Part shown: piece after piece, positions 1 to 7,206 of the stretch
Layout of the letters: every line of letters starts with the position of its first letter
How positions within the stretch are numbered: the first letter of the stretch is position 1
Assembly (NCBI GenBank): GCA_049324235.1
Contig: JBMOLJ010000025.1
Span: forward strand, 1-17,123
Direction of reading: 5' to 3'
Length of the DNA: 17,123 nt
Source of the DNA: UBA1431 sp049324235
Lineage (GTDB): Bacteria; Bacillota; Clostridia; Christensenellales; UBA1431
Translations under genes and position numbers: made by a program
The notes under the pieces: model-generated
What the model was told of the DNA's origin: nothing
The model's database searches: none
Seen by the model: only the letters and a program-made list of their open reading frames with translations

Positions 1-87
1 GATCATCGGCCCTAATTGCATGGGAGTGTTTTACGGTGCAGACGAAATGCATAAGGGAGTAAACACGCTGTTCATTTCCGAGAAAAA
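1..87 (+). repeat. 87-bp direct repeat of an internal synthetase segment, fused to E2
   Basis: Bases 1-87 are identical to 3798-3884, which lie inside the acyl-CoA synthetase gene; identity stops at base 88 (a, against g at 3885). In frame 2 the bases encode synthetase residues (IIGPNCMGV and onward), while from about base 82 or 88 frame 1 encodes an acyltransferase. The join occurs in a gagaaaaa stretch. It has the order expected if 88-3884 were repeated in tandem, or if that segment were joined into a circle. A chimeric contig end would look the same. Confidence 0.95.
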
Positions 88-405
88 ATCAAAGATAACA
101 CTGTATCGCCCGCCGACATATCCGGAGGAACGTTTACGGTGAGCAACATGGGGATGTTCGATGTGGATATCATCACGCCCATCATCAATCCGCCGGAGTC
201 GGCCATCCTCGCCATTGGGACCACAAGGAAAGAGGCAGTAGTAACCATGAATGACGATATCGAAGTGCGGCCGATGGCCACGCTTTGCCTTACGGCAGAT
301 CATGCGGTGATGGATGGAGTGGCCGCGGTCAAGTTCCTCTCGACGATAAAGGAACTCATGAAAGACCCTGCCGAATACATCGGTAAAGGAGGGCTGGGAA
401 TATAA
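88..405 (+). CDS. Dihydrolipoamide acyltransferase (E2), 3' fragment
   Basis: Seen: frame 1 encodes about 105 residues of the C-terminal catalytic domain of a 2-oxo acid dehydrogenase E2 up to the TAA at 403-405. The family signatures are GGTFTVSNMGMF, INPPESAILAIG and the active-site DHAVMDG (catalytic His codon at 301-303). Known: E2 moves the acyl group from lipoyl-lysine to CoA, making acyl-CoA in the cytosolic dehydrogenase complex. The lipoyl domain, the subunit-binding domain and the start are absent because the frame is joined at about base 85 to unrelated synthetase sequence. A GTG at 139 keeps the frame but lies inside the conserved domain and is not a believable start. E1 alpha follows after 56 bases. 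Acyl specificity (acetyl, branched-chain, acetoin-derived) cannot be told from this end. Confidence 0.9.
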   Translation: MKDNTVSPADISGGTFTVSNMGMFDVDIITPIINPPESAILAIGTTRKEAVVTMNDDIEVRPMATLCLTADHAVMDGVAAVKFLSTIKELMKDPAEYIGKGGLGI

Positions 406-461
406 CTGTCTGAGATAATGACTGACCCTGCTGTTGTTAAATAAAAAGATGGAGGTGTAAA

Positions 462-1445
462 ATGGGTTACTCAAAAGAACAACTGGTAAAAATGTATGAG
501 CAAATGGTATTGGGGCGCAAATATGAAGAAAAAGTTCTGGAACTCGTAAATAAGGGCGTACTGCAGGGCTTCTTTCATCTGTCGATAGGACAGGAGGCTG
601 CCCAGGTTGGAGCCGTAGCCGCCATGGGACCGGACGACTATCTCGTGCCGACGCATCGTTTCCATCCGGGCCTTGCCAACAGGATGGATATCCGGGAGCT
701 GACAGCTGAACTCCTTGGGAAGATCACGGGCTCCTGTAAGGGAAAAGCCTTCACCTTCCATATTTCCAGCACAAAGGACAGGATACTGGCTGTCAACGGC
801 ATGCTCGGGGCAGGGATACCCAACGCGGTAGGCTATGCCTGGGCTTTGAAACAGGATAAGACCGGAAGCGTCGTCCTTTGTGTAATCGGAGACGGCGCAA
901 CGTCTGAAGGTGATGTGTATGAGGGCATGAATCTGGCTGCCCTGTTCAAGTGCCCCATAGTTTTCTTTATTGAAAACAATGGCTGGGGTATCTCGACGCC
1001 GGTGTCAAAGGCATCGTGTCTCGAAAACCTCTCGGACAAGAGCAAGGCGTACGGAATGCCGGGGATGACCGTTGACGGCGACGACGTCATTGCGGTACGC
1101 GAAGCCGTGGAAAAGGCTATTGAACTTGCTCGCACCGGTCAGCCCTGCATCGTGGAAGCCAAAACCTGCCGCTGGCGCGGACATTTCGAGGGCGATCCGG
1201 CGCTTTACCGCGACCCAGCCGAAGTTGAGCGGGCAATGAAAAACGACCCAATCATCAGATTGGAGAACAGCCTTATTTCCGGGGGATATGCTAGTAAAGC
1301 GGATCTAAACGGGATTGAAGCCGAAGTAGACAAACTCATCGATGAGACGTTCGACTATGCACTAAAAAGCCCATTGCCAACTCCTGAAGAGACTTTGGAC
1401 TATGATCAGGTATATGCTTCGAATTTGGGAGGTGACCTGCTGTGA
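462..1445 (+). CDS. Thiamine-diphosphate dehydrogenase E1 alpha subunit (acetoin/pyruvate type)
   Basis: A 327-residue protein with ATG at 462 and GGAGG at 452-456. It carries the thiamine-diphosphate motif GDG (143-145), 26 residues, then NN (172-173), the exact family spacing, and the C-terminal CRWRGHFEGDP loop typical of acetoin and 2-oxo acid E1 alpha subunits. Known: alpha2beta2 E1 decarboxylates or cleaves the substrate and acylates the lipoyl group of E2. Length is normal for the family. The substrate-side region is unusual: THRFHP (64-69) and FTFHIS (97-102) stand where relatives usually have an HRGH or YRDH type and a GSMH type sequence, so the substrate may not be pyruvate. It lies between E2 and E1 beta, and its TGA overlaps the beta GTG, implying translational coupling. 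I cannot choose between acetoin dehydrogenase and 2-oxo acid dehydrogenase. Confidence 0.9.
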   Translation: MGYSKEQLVKMYEQMVLGRKYEEKVLELVNKGVLQGFFHLSIGQEAAQVGAVAAMGPDDYLVPTHRFHPGLANRMDIRELTAELLGKITGSCKGKAFTFHISSTKDRILAVNGMLGAGIPNAVGYAWALKQDKTGSVVLCVIGDGATSEGDVYEGMNLAALFKCPIVFFIENNGWGISTPVSKASCLENLSDKSKAYGMPGMTVDGDDVIAVREAVEKAIELARTGQPCIVEAKTCRWRGHFEGDPALYRDPAEVERAMKNDPIIRLENSLISGGYASKADLNGIEAEVDKLIDETFDYALKSPLPTPEETLDYDQVYASNLGGDLL

Positions 1446-2410
1446 GAGAAATCAACATTGCGCAGGCTGTAAATGAAGCTCAAATGGAGGAAATGGAAAG
1501 AGACTCCCGTGTTTTCCTCATCGGGCTTGATGTCGGCAGAATGGGCGGCGTATTGGGACAGAGTATGGGACTATATGACAAGTTCGGACCGGAACGGGTT
1601 ATAGATGCCCCTATTTGCGAATCCGGATACACGGGATTCTCGCTGGGCGCGGCTATGGCCGGAAAGCGTCCGATAGTGGAAATGCAGTTTGCCGATTTTG
1701 CCATTCTAGCCGTGGATCCTATTGGTAACGGCGGCAAGCAGCGCTATTGCTCCGGCGGCCAGTTGAGCATCCCCATGGTCATACGTGCTCCTCAGGGAGC
1801 CGGTATGGGAGCCGCGGCGACGCACTCACAATGCATCGAAGCTTGGTTCATGAATTTTCCCGGGATCAAAATTGCTATCCCCTCCACACCCTATGATGCT
1901 AAGGGACTGCTTAAAACCGCGATACGCGACAACGATCCCGTGCTGTTTCTGGAACACAAAGCGATGTATGGCATCAAGGGCCCCGTGCCGGAAGAGGAAT
2001 ATACGATCCCTTTGGGTGAAGCAAAAATCGTTCGGGAAGGCAAAGACGTAACCATCATAGCAATACAGGGCATGGTCTATCAGGCAATGGAGGCCGCGGA
2101 AGAACTGGCGAAGGAGGGCATCGACGCCGAAATCGTAGATCCCCGTACGCTGATACCGCTGGATAAAAAGGCGATCGGCAAGTCCGTGCAGAAAACGGGA
2201 CGCGTGGTGATCGCCCACGAAGCGCCCAGGCGCGGTGGCGTAGGCGGAGAGATCAGCGCCGTCATCTCCGAGCTTTATTTTGACAGCCTCAAGGCACCGA
2301 TCATGCGGGTCGGCGCCGCAAACTGCCCACTGCCGTTCGGCATGCCCGAGCAGTATTGCCTGCCCAACAAGGGCCATGTCATCAGTGCGGTTAAAGAATT
2401 GACCAAATAA
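1442..2410 (+). CDS. Thiamine-diphosphate dehydrogenase E1 beta subunit
   Basis: A 322-residue protein starting at GTG 1442, which overlaps the alpha stop (GTGA); GGAGGTGA lies just upstream at about 1429. It has the pyrimidine-binding transketolase fold (APICESGYTGFSLGAAMAG with the cofactor-activating Glu60, then EMQFADFAIL, RYCSGGQ and HSQCIEAWF with His128) followed by the C-terminal transketolase domain (EIVDPRTLIPLD). Known: the beta subunit supplies half of each E1 active site and binds E2. Length is normal. Relatives often read FDQI.N.AAK after the ADF motif; here it is VDPIGNGGK, another departure from the standard pyruvate enzyme, matching the odd alpha subunit. Last gene before the structured intergenic block at 2418-2522. 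Confidence 0.9.
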   Translation: MREINIAQAVNEAQMEEMERDSRVFLIGLDVGRMGGVLGQSMGLYDKFGPERVIDAPICESGYTGFSLGAAMAGKRPIVEMQFADFAILAVDPIGNGGKQRYCSGGQLSIPMVIRAPQGAGMGAAATHSQCIEAWFMNFPGIKIAIPSTPYDAKGLLKTAIRDNDPVLFLEHKAMYGIKGPVPEEEYTIPLGEAKIVREGKDVTIIAIQGMVYQAMEAAEELAKEGIDAEIVDPRTLIPLDKKAIGKSVQKTGRVVIAHEAPRRGGVGGEISAVISELYFDSLKAPIMRVGAANCPLPFGMPEQYCLPNKGHVISAVKELTK

Positions 2411-2417
2411 CAATAAA

Positions 2418-2522
2418 ATAACGTAGAGGACACACGTTATCGCGGGATCCCTGCGGCTGCAAACGCTCCGGGCCGCGGGGATCTCGTGCTTCATCTTCTG
2501 CCTTTGCGATAACGATAAAGGC
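2418..2522 (+). other. Intergenic block of nested, competing hairpins (possible RNA element)
   Basis: Four pairings are visible. (a) ataacgt 2418-2424 with acgttat 2434-2440. (b) cgttatcgc 2435-2443 with gcgataacg 2506-2514. (c) gatccctgcggc 2446-2457 with gccgcggggatc 2472-2483, one G-T wobble, lying inside (b). (d) gccttt 2500-2505 with aaaggc 2517-2522. Pairing (b) cannot form together with (a) or (d), so the block can switch between two folds. There is no U-run directly after it, so it is not a plain terminator. It may act in mRNA processing, attenuation before the synthetase gene, or be a small palindromic repeat insertion. Confidence 0.55.
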
Positions 2523-2604
2523 AATCAAATGAAACGCAATTCATATATACGCATTTTTACATTTTTTTGAAAGACTGCTTATTATACAAATTGGAGGAGT
2601 GCCC

Positions 2605-4863
2605 ATGTTTTTTTCCGGTGAGACGATAGAACGTATTACGAGTATCATGGATGTCGCTGCCAGAGAAGGCAGAAACACGCTCTATGAATTCGAGGTGTAT
2701 GAAATACTTAGGGCGGCAGGCCTTGAAGTGCCGAAACACATATTTGTAAGGAACCCGTCCGAGTTGAACGAGAACGCGCTGTCCGCGTTCGATAAGGCTT
2801 TGGTGATGAAGGTGGTCTCTCCTCAGATCACCCATAAACAGAAAGTTGGCGGTGTAAAGGTTGTAAATGGTACGGCGCTGAATCTCGTCCGGGATGCGAT
2901 GCTGCAAATGGAGCGTGATGTGCTCTCTTGCAGCGAAGGCTGTACCACACCCCATATAGAGGGATTTTTACTTGTAGAGTTCATATCGTTTTCGGAGGGT
3001 CTCGGATATGAAGTAATGCTGGGGATCAAACAGGATGATGCTTTCGGCCCTGTAATCACGCTGACCAAGGGTGGCGATGACGCAGAATTCTTCGCGACCT
3101 ACTACGATCCCGCAAACCTGATTATCCCTCCGTTGGACGAACGGGCGCTTGACGTGACGTACTCGCTCAAGATTCGCCACAAGTTCGAGGCTATGGGCCA
3201 AAGAGATTATCTCAGGTATATCGCACAGGCTGCCCGCATCCTCGGATTCCTCGCTTATACCTTTTCTGCACTCTGCGACGATGTCGGTTATGTGATCGAA
3301 GAGATGGATGTAAATCCGTTCGTGTTTACCAAGGACCAGAGATTTGTTGCCGTCGACGGATTCGCACGGTTTGAGAAAGTTCAAAAGGCTCAGCCCGGTT
3401 TACTTTCTGTCCATACCCAGAATCTAGAAACCTTTTTTACTCCACAAGGAATAGCCGTCATTGGAGTTTCGGCTGACATGGACAAGCAAAGCGTCGGGCG
3501 TGAGATCGCTACGCTGCTACATAATATGAAGCGTGAAGATATATATCTGGTAAACAATAAAGGCGGAAGCCTTGTCATTGACGGCAGAGAATATTGCCTT
3601 TATAAGTCAATGGACGCGATTGAAAAAAAAGTCGATTTGATTGTTTATGCAGCCCCTGCACAGTTCATGATTGATTTCTTTAAGTCTCTTCCAAAAAACT
3701 GCCCCCAAAACGTGATACTAATCTCCGGTATCCCTTTCGGTATCGAGTATTCGCAGTATAAGCAGGAATTAGACGCTGTCGTACCTTCAGGTACACGGAT
3801 CATCGGCCCTAATTGCATGGGAGTGTTTTACGGTGCAGACGAAATGCATAAGGGAGTAAACACGCTGTTCATTTCCGAGAAAAAGTTGGAGGTCAGAAGC
3901 TCGGATGCAAGTAACACGGTGCTGCTGACCCAGAGCGGCGCACTCGCGGTTTCGCTTCTTGACAAATTGAGGAAAAGCCGCATATTCAAGGCTGTCGTGA
4001 GTTTCGGAAATAAGTATGACATTAAGCCGACGGACCTCATTGCCTATTTTGCAGAGGATGAAAGCATGCATCTGATCACACTATACATCGAAGGCTTTGA
4101 ATATGGTGAAGGCAGGACCTTTTTCGAGTTGGCTAAAACGGTGGGGAAGCCGATTATTGTTTACAAGGCGGGAAAAACCGAAGCTGGCGCCAGGGCGGCC
4201 GCTTCGCACACCGCGTCCATATCGGGCAGCTACGAGGTGTTCAAGGCTGCTTGTGCGCAGGCCGGGGTGATACTTGCCGAGAAGATAGAGGATTATTTGG
4301 ATTTTATTAAGATCTTTTCGCTTCTGGCACGAAAGTCGCTTAAGGGAAAAAGGGTTGCGGGTGTCTGCAATGCAGGATTTGAATCCACGATTAGCGCTGA
4401 TGAGCTAAACAACCTTGAGCAGGCGCAGCTGTCCGGACATACCATTGAGAAGCTGCGCATGGCGGATAAAACCGGACTCGTCGATCTATCGACTTCTTTC
4501 CTGGATATCACTCCCGGTGCAGATGACGGCATGTATGCGGATTACGTGGAGGCTATTTTGCAGGACGACGGGGTCGATTGTGTTTTCGTAGCCGTTGTTC
4601 CACACGCCGTCGCGTTAAAGACGCTCCCGGAGAATTGCCGGGACACGGACAGCCTTGCAAACCGGCTGGCCGAGCTCAGTCGCAGATACAGCAAGCCTAT
4701 GGTGATCTCTGTGAATGCAGGAAGGCATTATCAGGAATTCATATCGGTTATGGAAGAACAAGGCCTGCCGATATACGGGGATGTACGTTCGGCTATCAAA
4801 TCACTGGAAAGGTATGTATCTTTCAATACCGAAAGGGAAGGAAAAAAGACACCAAACAGATAA
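2605..4863 (+). CDS. ADP-forming acyl-CoA synthetase (acetate-CoA ligase type), beta-alpha order
   Basis: The start is chosen at ATG 2605 (752 residues): GGAGG at 2593-2597 is 7 bases from it but only one base from the in-frame GTG at 2599. Domains: ATP-grasp (about 10-245; LEVPKHIF, KVVSPQITHK, VGGVKVV, IEEMDVNPFVF), CoA-binding Rossmann domain (about 275-400; IAVIGVSADMDKQSVGR and GPNCMG), then ligase domains (about 430-740) with LLTQSGALAVSLLDKL and the phospho-histidine site ASHTAS (His535). Known: these enzymes run acyl-CoA + ADP + phosphate to acid + CoA + ATP through phosphohistidine and acyl-phosphate steps. Most fused relatives place the CoA/ligase half first; here the ATP-grasp half is first. 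Placed after E1/E2 genes, it probably recovers ATP from the acyl-CoA they make. Substrate is not determined by sequence. Confidence 0.9.
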   Translation: MFFSGETIERITSIMDVAAREGRNTLYEFEVYEILRAAGLEVPKHIFVRNPSELNENALSAFDKALVMKVVSPQITHKQKVGGVKVVNGTALNLVRDAMLQMERDVLSCSEGCTTPHIEGFLLVEFISFSEGLGYEVMLGIKQDDAFGPVITLTKGGDDAEFFATYYDPANLIIPPLDERALDVTYSLKIRHKFEAMGQRDYLRYIAQAARILGFLAYTFSALCDDVGYVIEEMDVNPFVFTKDQRFVAVDGFARFEKVQKAQPGLLSVHTQNLETFFTPQGIAVIGVSADMDKQSVGREIATLLHNMKREDIYLVNNKGGSLVIDGREYCLYKSMDAIEKKVDLIVYAAPAQFMIDFFKSLPKNCPQNVILISGIPFGIEYSQYKQELDAVVPSGTRIIGPNCMGVFYGADEMHKGVNTLFISEKKLEVRSSDASNTVLLTQSGALAVSLLDKLRKSRIFKAVVSFGNKYDIKPTDLIAYFAEDESMHLITLYIEGFEYGEGRTFFELAKTVGKPIIVYKAGKTEAGARAAASHTASISGSYEVFKAACAQAGVILAEKIEDYLDFIKIFSLLARKSLKGKRVAGVCNAGFESTISADELNNLEQAQLSGHTIEKLRMADKTGLVDLSTSFLDITPGADDGMYADYVEAILQDDGVDCVFVAVVPHAVALKTLPENCRDTDSLANRLAELSRRYSKPMVISVNAGRHYQEFISVMEEQGLPIYGDVRSAIKSLERYVSFNTEREGKKTPNR
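3798..3884 (+). repeat. Internal copy of the 87-bp direct repeat
   Basis: Second copy of bases 1-87, in the same orientation. It lies in frame in the CoA-binding half of the acyl-CoA synthetase and includes the GPNCMG motif, so this is the native location and the copy at the window start is the displaced one. Confidence 0.95.
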
Positions 4864-5051
4864 CAACAAACAGGTGTATGATACCGGTAAGATCAACAGT
4901 CTTTTCGATTTTGGCATTATGTATGAAATTGGTAGAATTCAGTTGGAGATTGGGTGTTCCGGACGGTTTATATATGGGAACGACAGAAACACAAGCAGTC
5001 GTAAATACCTTCAACCGGAGAGAGTCGGCTGTCCGAAAACTTAGTTATATG
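4864..5051. other. Gap after the synthetase; possible gene remnant
   Basis: No convincing gene and no terminator with a U-run is seen here. A frame from about 4878 to the TGA at 5058-5060 reads without stops and includes MGTTETQAVVNTFNRRESAV, but it has no ribosome binding site, overlaps the synthetase in another frame upstream, and matches no family I recognise. It could be the 3' scrap of a host gene cut by the neighbouring mobile element. Confidence 0.35.
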
Positions 5052-5052
5052 G

Positions 5053-5082
5053 AGAGGTGAGAATCATTTGATTCTCACCTCT
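5053..5082. terminator. 14-bp perfect inverted repeat, likely two-way terminator or element end
   Basis: agaggtgagaatca (5053-5066) pairs perfectly with tgattctcacctct (5069-5082) around a two-base centre. It sits 14 bases past the stop of the minus-strand small gene, where a terminator for the relaxase operon is expected. Neither side has a long U-run, so intrinsic termination would be weak; a recombination or protein-binding site is an alternative. Confidence 0.5.
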
Positions 5083-5096
5083 TCTACACGCGTGCT

Positions 5097-5316
5097 TTAT
5101 TCTGCCTTAGTTTCCTTCGCCCTCTTTTCCTTCCATTCCTCGAACTCCCTTTGTCCCTCTTCACTCTCAAAGTATTCCCGAATGGCAGGGAACAAGCGAC
5201 GGGCAAGGGATTCGATTTCGTGCTGTGGAATGGCGGGCGGCACTTCCCGTTCGCGCTTATTCAAGGGGAACACTCCCGGCGTAGGTTGCTTCTTGGTGGC
5301 TGGTAATGGTTTTCAT
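5097..5316 (-). pseudogene. Small relaxase-linked acidic/basic protein, frameshifted
   Basis: On the minus strand, ATG 5316-5314 is preceded by AAGGAA and reads MKTITSHQEATYAGSVPLE before a stop at 5259-5257. Removing one T at 5263/5264 turns the sequence into SVPLNKREREVPP and gives a continuous 72-residue frame to the TAA at 5099-5097, ending in ESLARRLFPAIREYFESEEG and EFEEWKEKRAKE. The 220-base span equals 73 codons plus one base, so a single-base insertion explains it fully. The product would be a small, highly charged helical protein without membrane segments. It lies 33 bases after the relaxase stop and was probably co-transcribed with it. Function unknown; small ORFs of this kind recur beside MobV genes in clostridial elements (from memory). 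A sequencing error is possible. Confidence 0.6.
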
Positions 5317-5349
5317 GGTGGTTCCTTTCTATTCAGTTTTGAAGATGCA

Positions 5350-6510
5350 TCAGCGGTTTGTGCCGCGATGCTCCTTGCGTTGCAGCTTCTTTTGTTCTCT
5401 CGCCTCCTTCGCTTTCTGGAAGATTTCGGAGAAGACCTCCTTCACCTGCTGCGGCGCAATGTGCATAGCCTGGTAGAAATCCCTGGTCTCATCCAGAATT
5501 TTTTCGAAGCTAATTCGGATGGAGTACAGTTGATTGGACACTTTGCTAAGCCGCTGTTGCAGGTCACGGATAATGTGGCGTGAGGTGATCCCCTCCTTGG
5601 CAAGGGCGGTGAGATTGGTGAATTCCTGTTTGGTCAACTCGACCTTGCTGCCAAACCGCTTTTGCTTTCCCATATCCTCTATGGCCTGCACCGAGGAATG
5701 TGCTTCCTGCGCACTTACTAGTTCCTGCTCAATGGCGTTCAGATTGGTTTGTTGCGTTTGAATCCGTTCTTCTAGTGCGGATAGTATTTGTGTATCCTGT
5801 TTGACTTTATATTCGATCACCGACAGGTGTTCCACCGTACTACCCTTTACCCCCCGTTCAACATCCTCAAACCCTGCTGCTCTCATATGCTCGAAGAACC
5901 TGTCCTGCAACAGGCTGTAGGAGGGAACGAGCTTGGGTTTCCCATCCTTTTTCAGGATAGGCTGTCCTTGCTCATTCATGGCTGGAATAAACGCCCACTT
6001 CTTGCTATGACTGATCTGATGAATGATCTCCTTTGTCGTTCCCACAAGACTTTTATCCTTATAACGTTTCGACCATTTGATTTCCTTTTCCACCACAGGA
6101 ATATAGGTGACGTGGAGATGATAATGGTATACGTCGCGGCCCAGTTCGTCCGACAGAGACCGGTTGCGCTCATCCGCGTGCATCACCGCCGACAGAATGT
6201 AATGCGCGCCGATTTCTTTTTCGGCAAAGTGGAAGACCTCGCAGAAGAACTGCTTGGCGTACTCATACCCACCCTGTTCCTCAAAGTAGGCAGTATTTAC
6301 GTCAAAGACCATTTCGCCGAACACTTTCGCGTCTGGCTTCAATCCTCTGGCACTGACAGCGCCGCTTTCCAGCATATTGTCCAGCGTTTGGGTATAGGTG
6401 CTTTCAGGCTGCTTGAAATGCACGTTCAGGCGGCTCATAGATGGTACAATGTCGGGATTGCTGTATGATTCGTTTTTCCTTTCGTTGTGCCGCTCACTGG
6501 TTTCGCACGA
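5350..6510 (-). pseudogene. MobV-family relaxase (Pre/Mob), N-terminus replaced
   Basis: The conserved part runs from about 6510 to the stop at 5350-5352, about 385 residues. It keeps motif I RHNERKNESYSNPDI, whose His corresponds to the catalytic His of MobM-type relaxases, and motif III as MHADERNRS and YHYHLHV. The C-terminal third (from about the SVIEYKVKQD sequence) is Glu/Gln/Lys-rich and probably coiled coil. Known: MobV enzymes nick oriT and pilot DNA during mobilization using a helper conjugation system. The open frame continues upstream to 6642, but those 45 residues are just the antisense of an XRE regulator gene, so about 20 native residues, the start codon and the promoter are missing. 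No good ribosome binding site precedes any substitute ATG. It is probably inactive or untranslated. Confidence 0.8.
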
Positions 6511-6529
6511 CTGTCCTGTGGGTTTTGGC

Positions 6530-7051
6530 GAGAAGTTCATCAAGATTGCCGACTTCTTTGAGGTATCCACGGAATACCTGTTGGGGCGAACAGAGATAAA
6601 AAAGGCCGATGCGACAAAGCAGGCTGCTTCCGAATATCTCAATCTATCGGAGGAGGCTATTGACGCGATCCGCCTTCTAGGATACGGACATATGGAACAG
6701 AACTTTGTGGATGACTATAAGCTGAGCACCAAAATGGAGCCTTTGGGAGAAATGTTCAGTACCTGGATAGAGGCGGTGGATTTATCTAAGCTGCTCAGTG
6801 ATCTATACCGGGCTGTAATGGCTTCTGTACGGTATAACGGGAGCTGCGAGAACTGGGAGCGGTACAGGCTGGAAGCGGAAGACAAGCAAGCGGTCTGGGA
6901 ATTGCAGGACAAAGGATATGTCATCCTCACCCTGGCGGAGCAGCTTGACTTTAACACACAATCCGCACTGAAGACCTTTCAAAGTTCCCTTGAAAAGCTG
7001 ATGGATGAGGCCGATAAGGCAATCCGCGTTTTGGATAATGAGCAGGATTAA
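6530..7051 (+). pseudogene. XRE-family regulator lacking its helix-turn-helix half
   Basis: From 6530 the plus strand reads EKFIKIADFFEVSTEYLLGR, the end of an XRE/HTH_3 DNA-binding domain, followed by about 150 mostly helical residues to the TAA at 7049-7051. The C-terminal part (LSEEAIDAIRLLGYG and onward, ending IRVLDNEQD) resembles the effector regions attached to XRE repressors in clostridial mobile elements. The preceding 45 or so residues that would contain the recognition helix and the start are absent; upstream the frame runs antisense through the relaxase gene. The break is the same one that removed the relaxase 5' end, so both head-to-head genes lost their starts together. Without the recognition helix no DNA binding is expected. 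Confidence 0.75.
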
Positions 7052-7069
7052 CCGGTGCGCCGGAAAGGC

Positions 7070-7135
7070 GGTAACGTACTTTTGTAAAGTACGTTACCCA
7101 CTATGACACTTTCAGGCTTATGCCTGCAAAGTGTC
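7070..7135 (+). other. Two tandem hairpins after the truncated regulator (terminator or oriT candidate)
   Basis: The first hairpin pairs ggtaacgtacttt (7070-7082) with aaagtacgttacc (7086-7098), 13 bp with a 3-base loop. The second pairs gacactttcaggc (7105-7117) with gcctg and aaagtgtc (7122-7135), 13 bp with one bulged C. Neither is followed by a U-run. The pair sits in a 155-base gap between two converging regulator genes inside a mobilizable element. MobV origins of transfer are built from inverted repeats, so oriT is possible, but I see no nick-site match I would defend. Confidence 0.45.
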
Positions 7136-7206
7136 GTGGGCTCTCCGAGGGGGACTCCGTGCGAGGCTTCGTTGAAAGCAGTACTATTGCATATAAAACC
7201 AATCTC

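Noticed and set aside
2555..2590. Sigma-A promoter TTTACA-18-TATTAT before the synthetase gene
   Set aside because: Transcription would start on or after the ribosome binding site, leaving no usable leader.
2599..2604. GTG 2599 as the synthetase start
   Set aside because: It is only one base from the GGAGG; the ATG at 2605 has ideal spacing.
4578..5060. A 160-codon plus-strand open frame overlapping the synthetase 3' end
   Set aside because: It is an out-of-frame shadow of the synthetase for more than half its length, has no ribosome binding site, and its Arg/Cys-rich composition is typical of shadow frames. Only its tail after 4878 is kept as a possible remnant.
5068..5583. Plus-strand frame of 171 codons opposite the relaxase and small gene
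   Set aside because: Ser/Leu/Phe-rich shadow of the minus-strand coding; it is not preceded by a promoter or a ribosome binding site.
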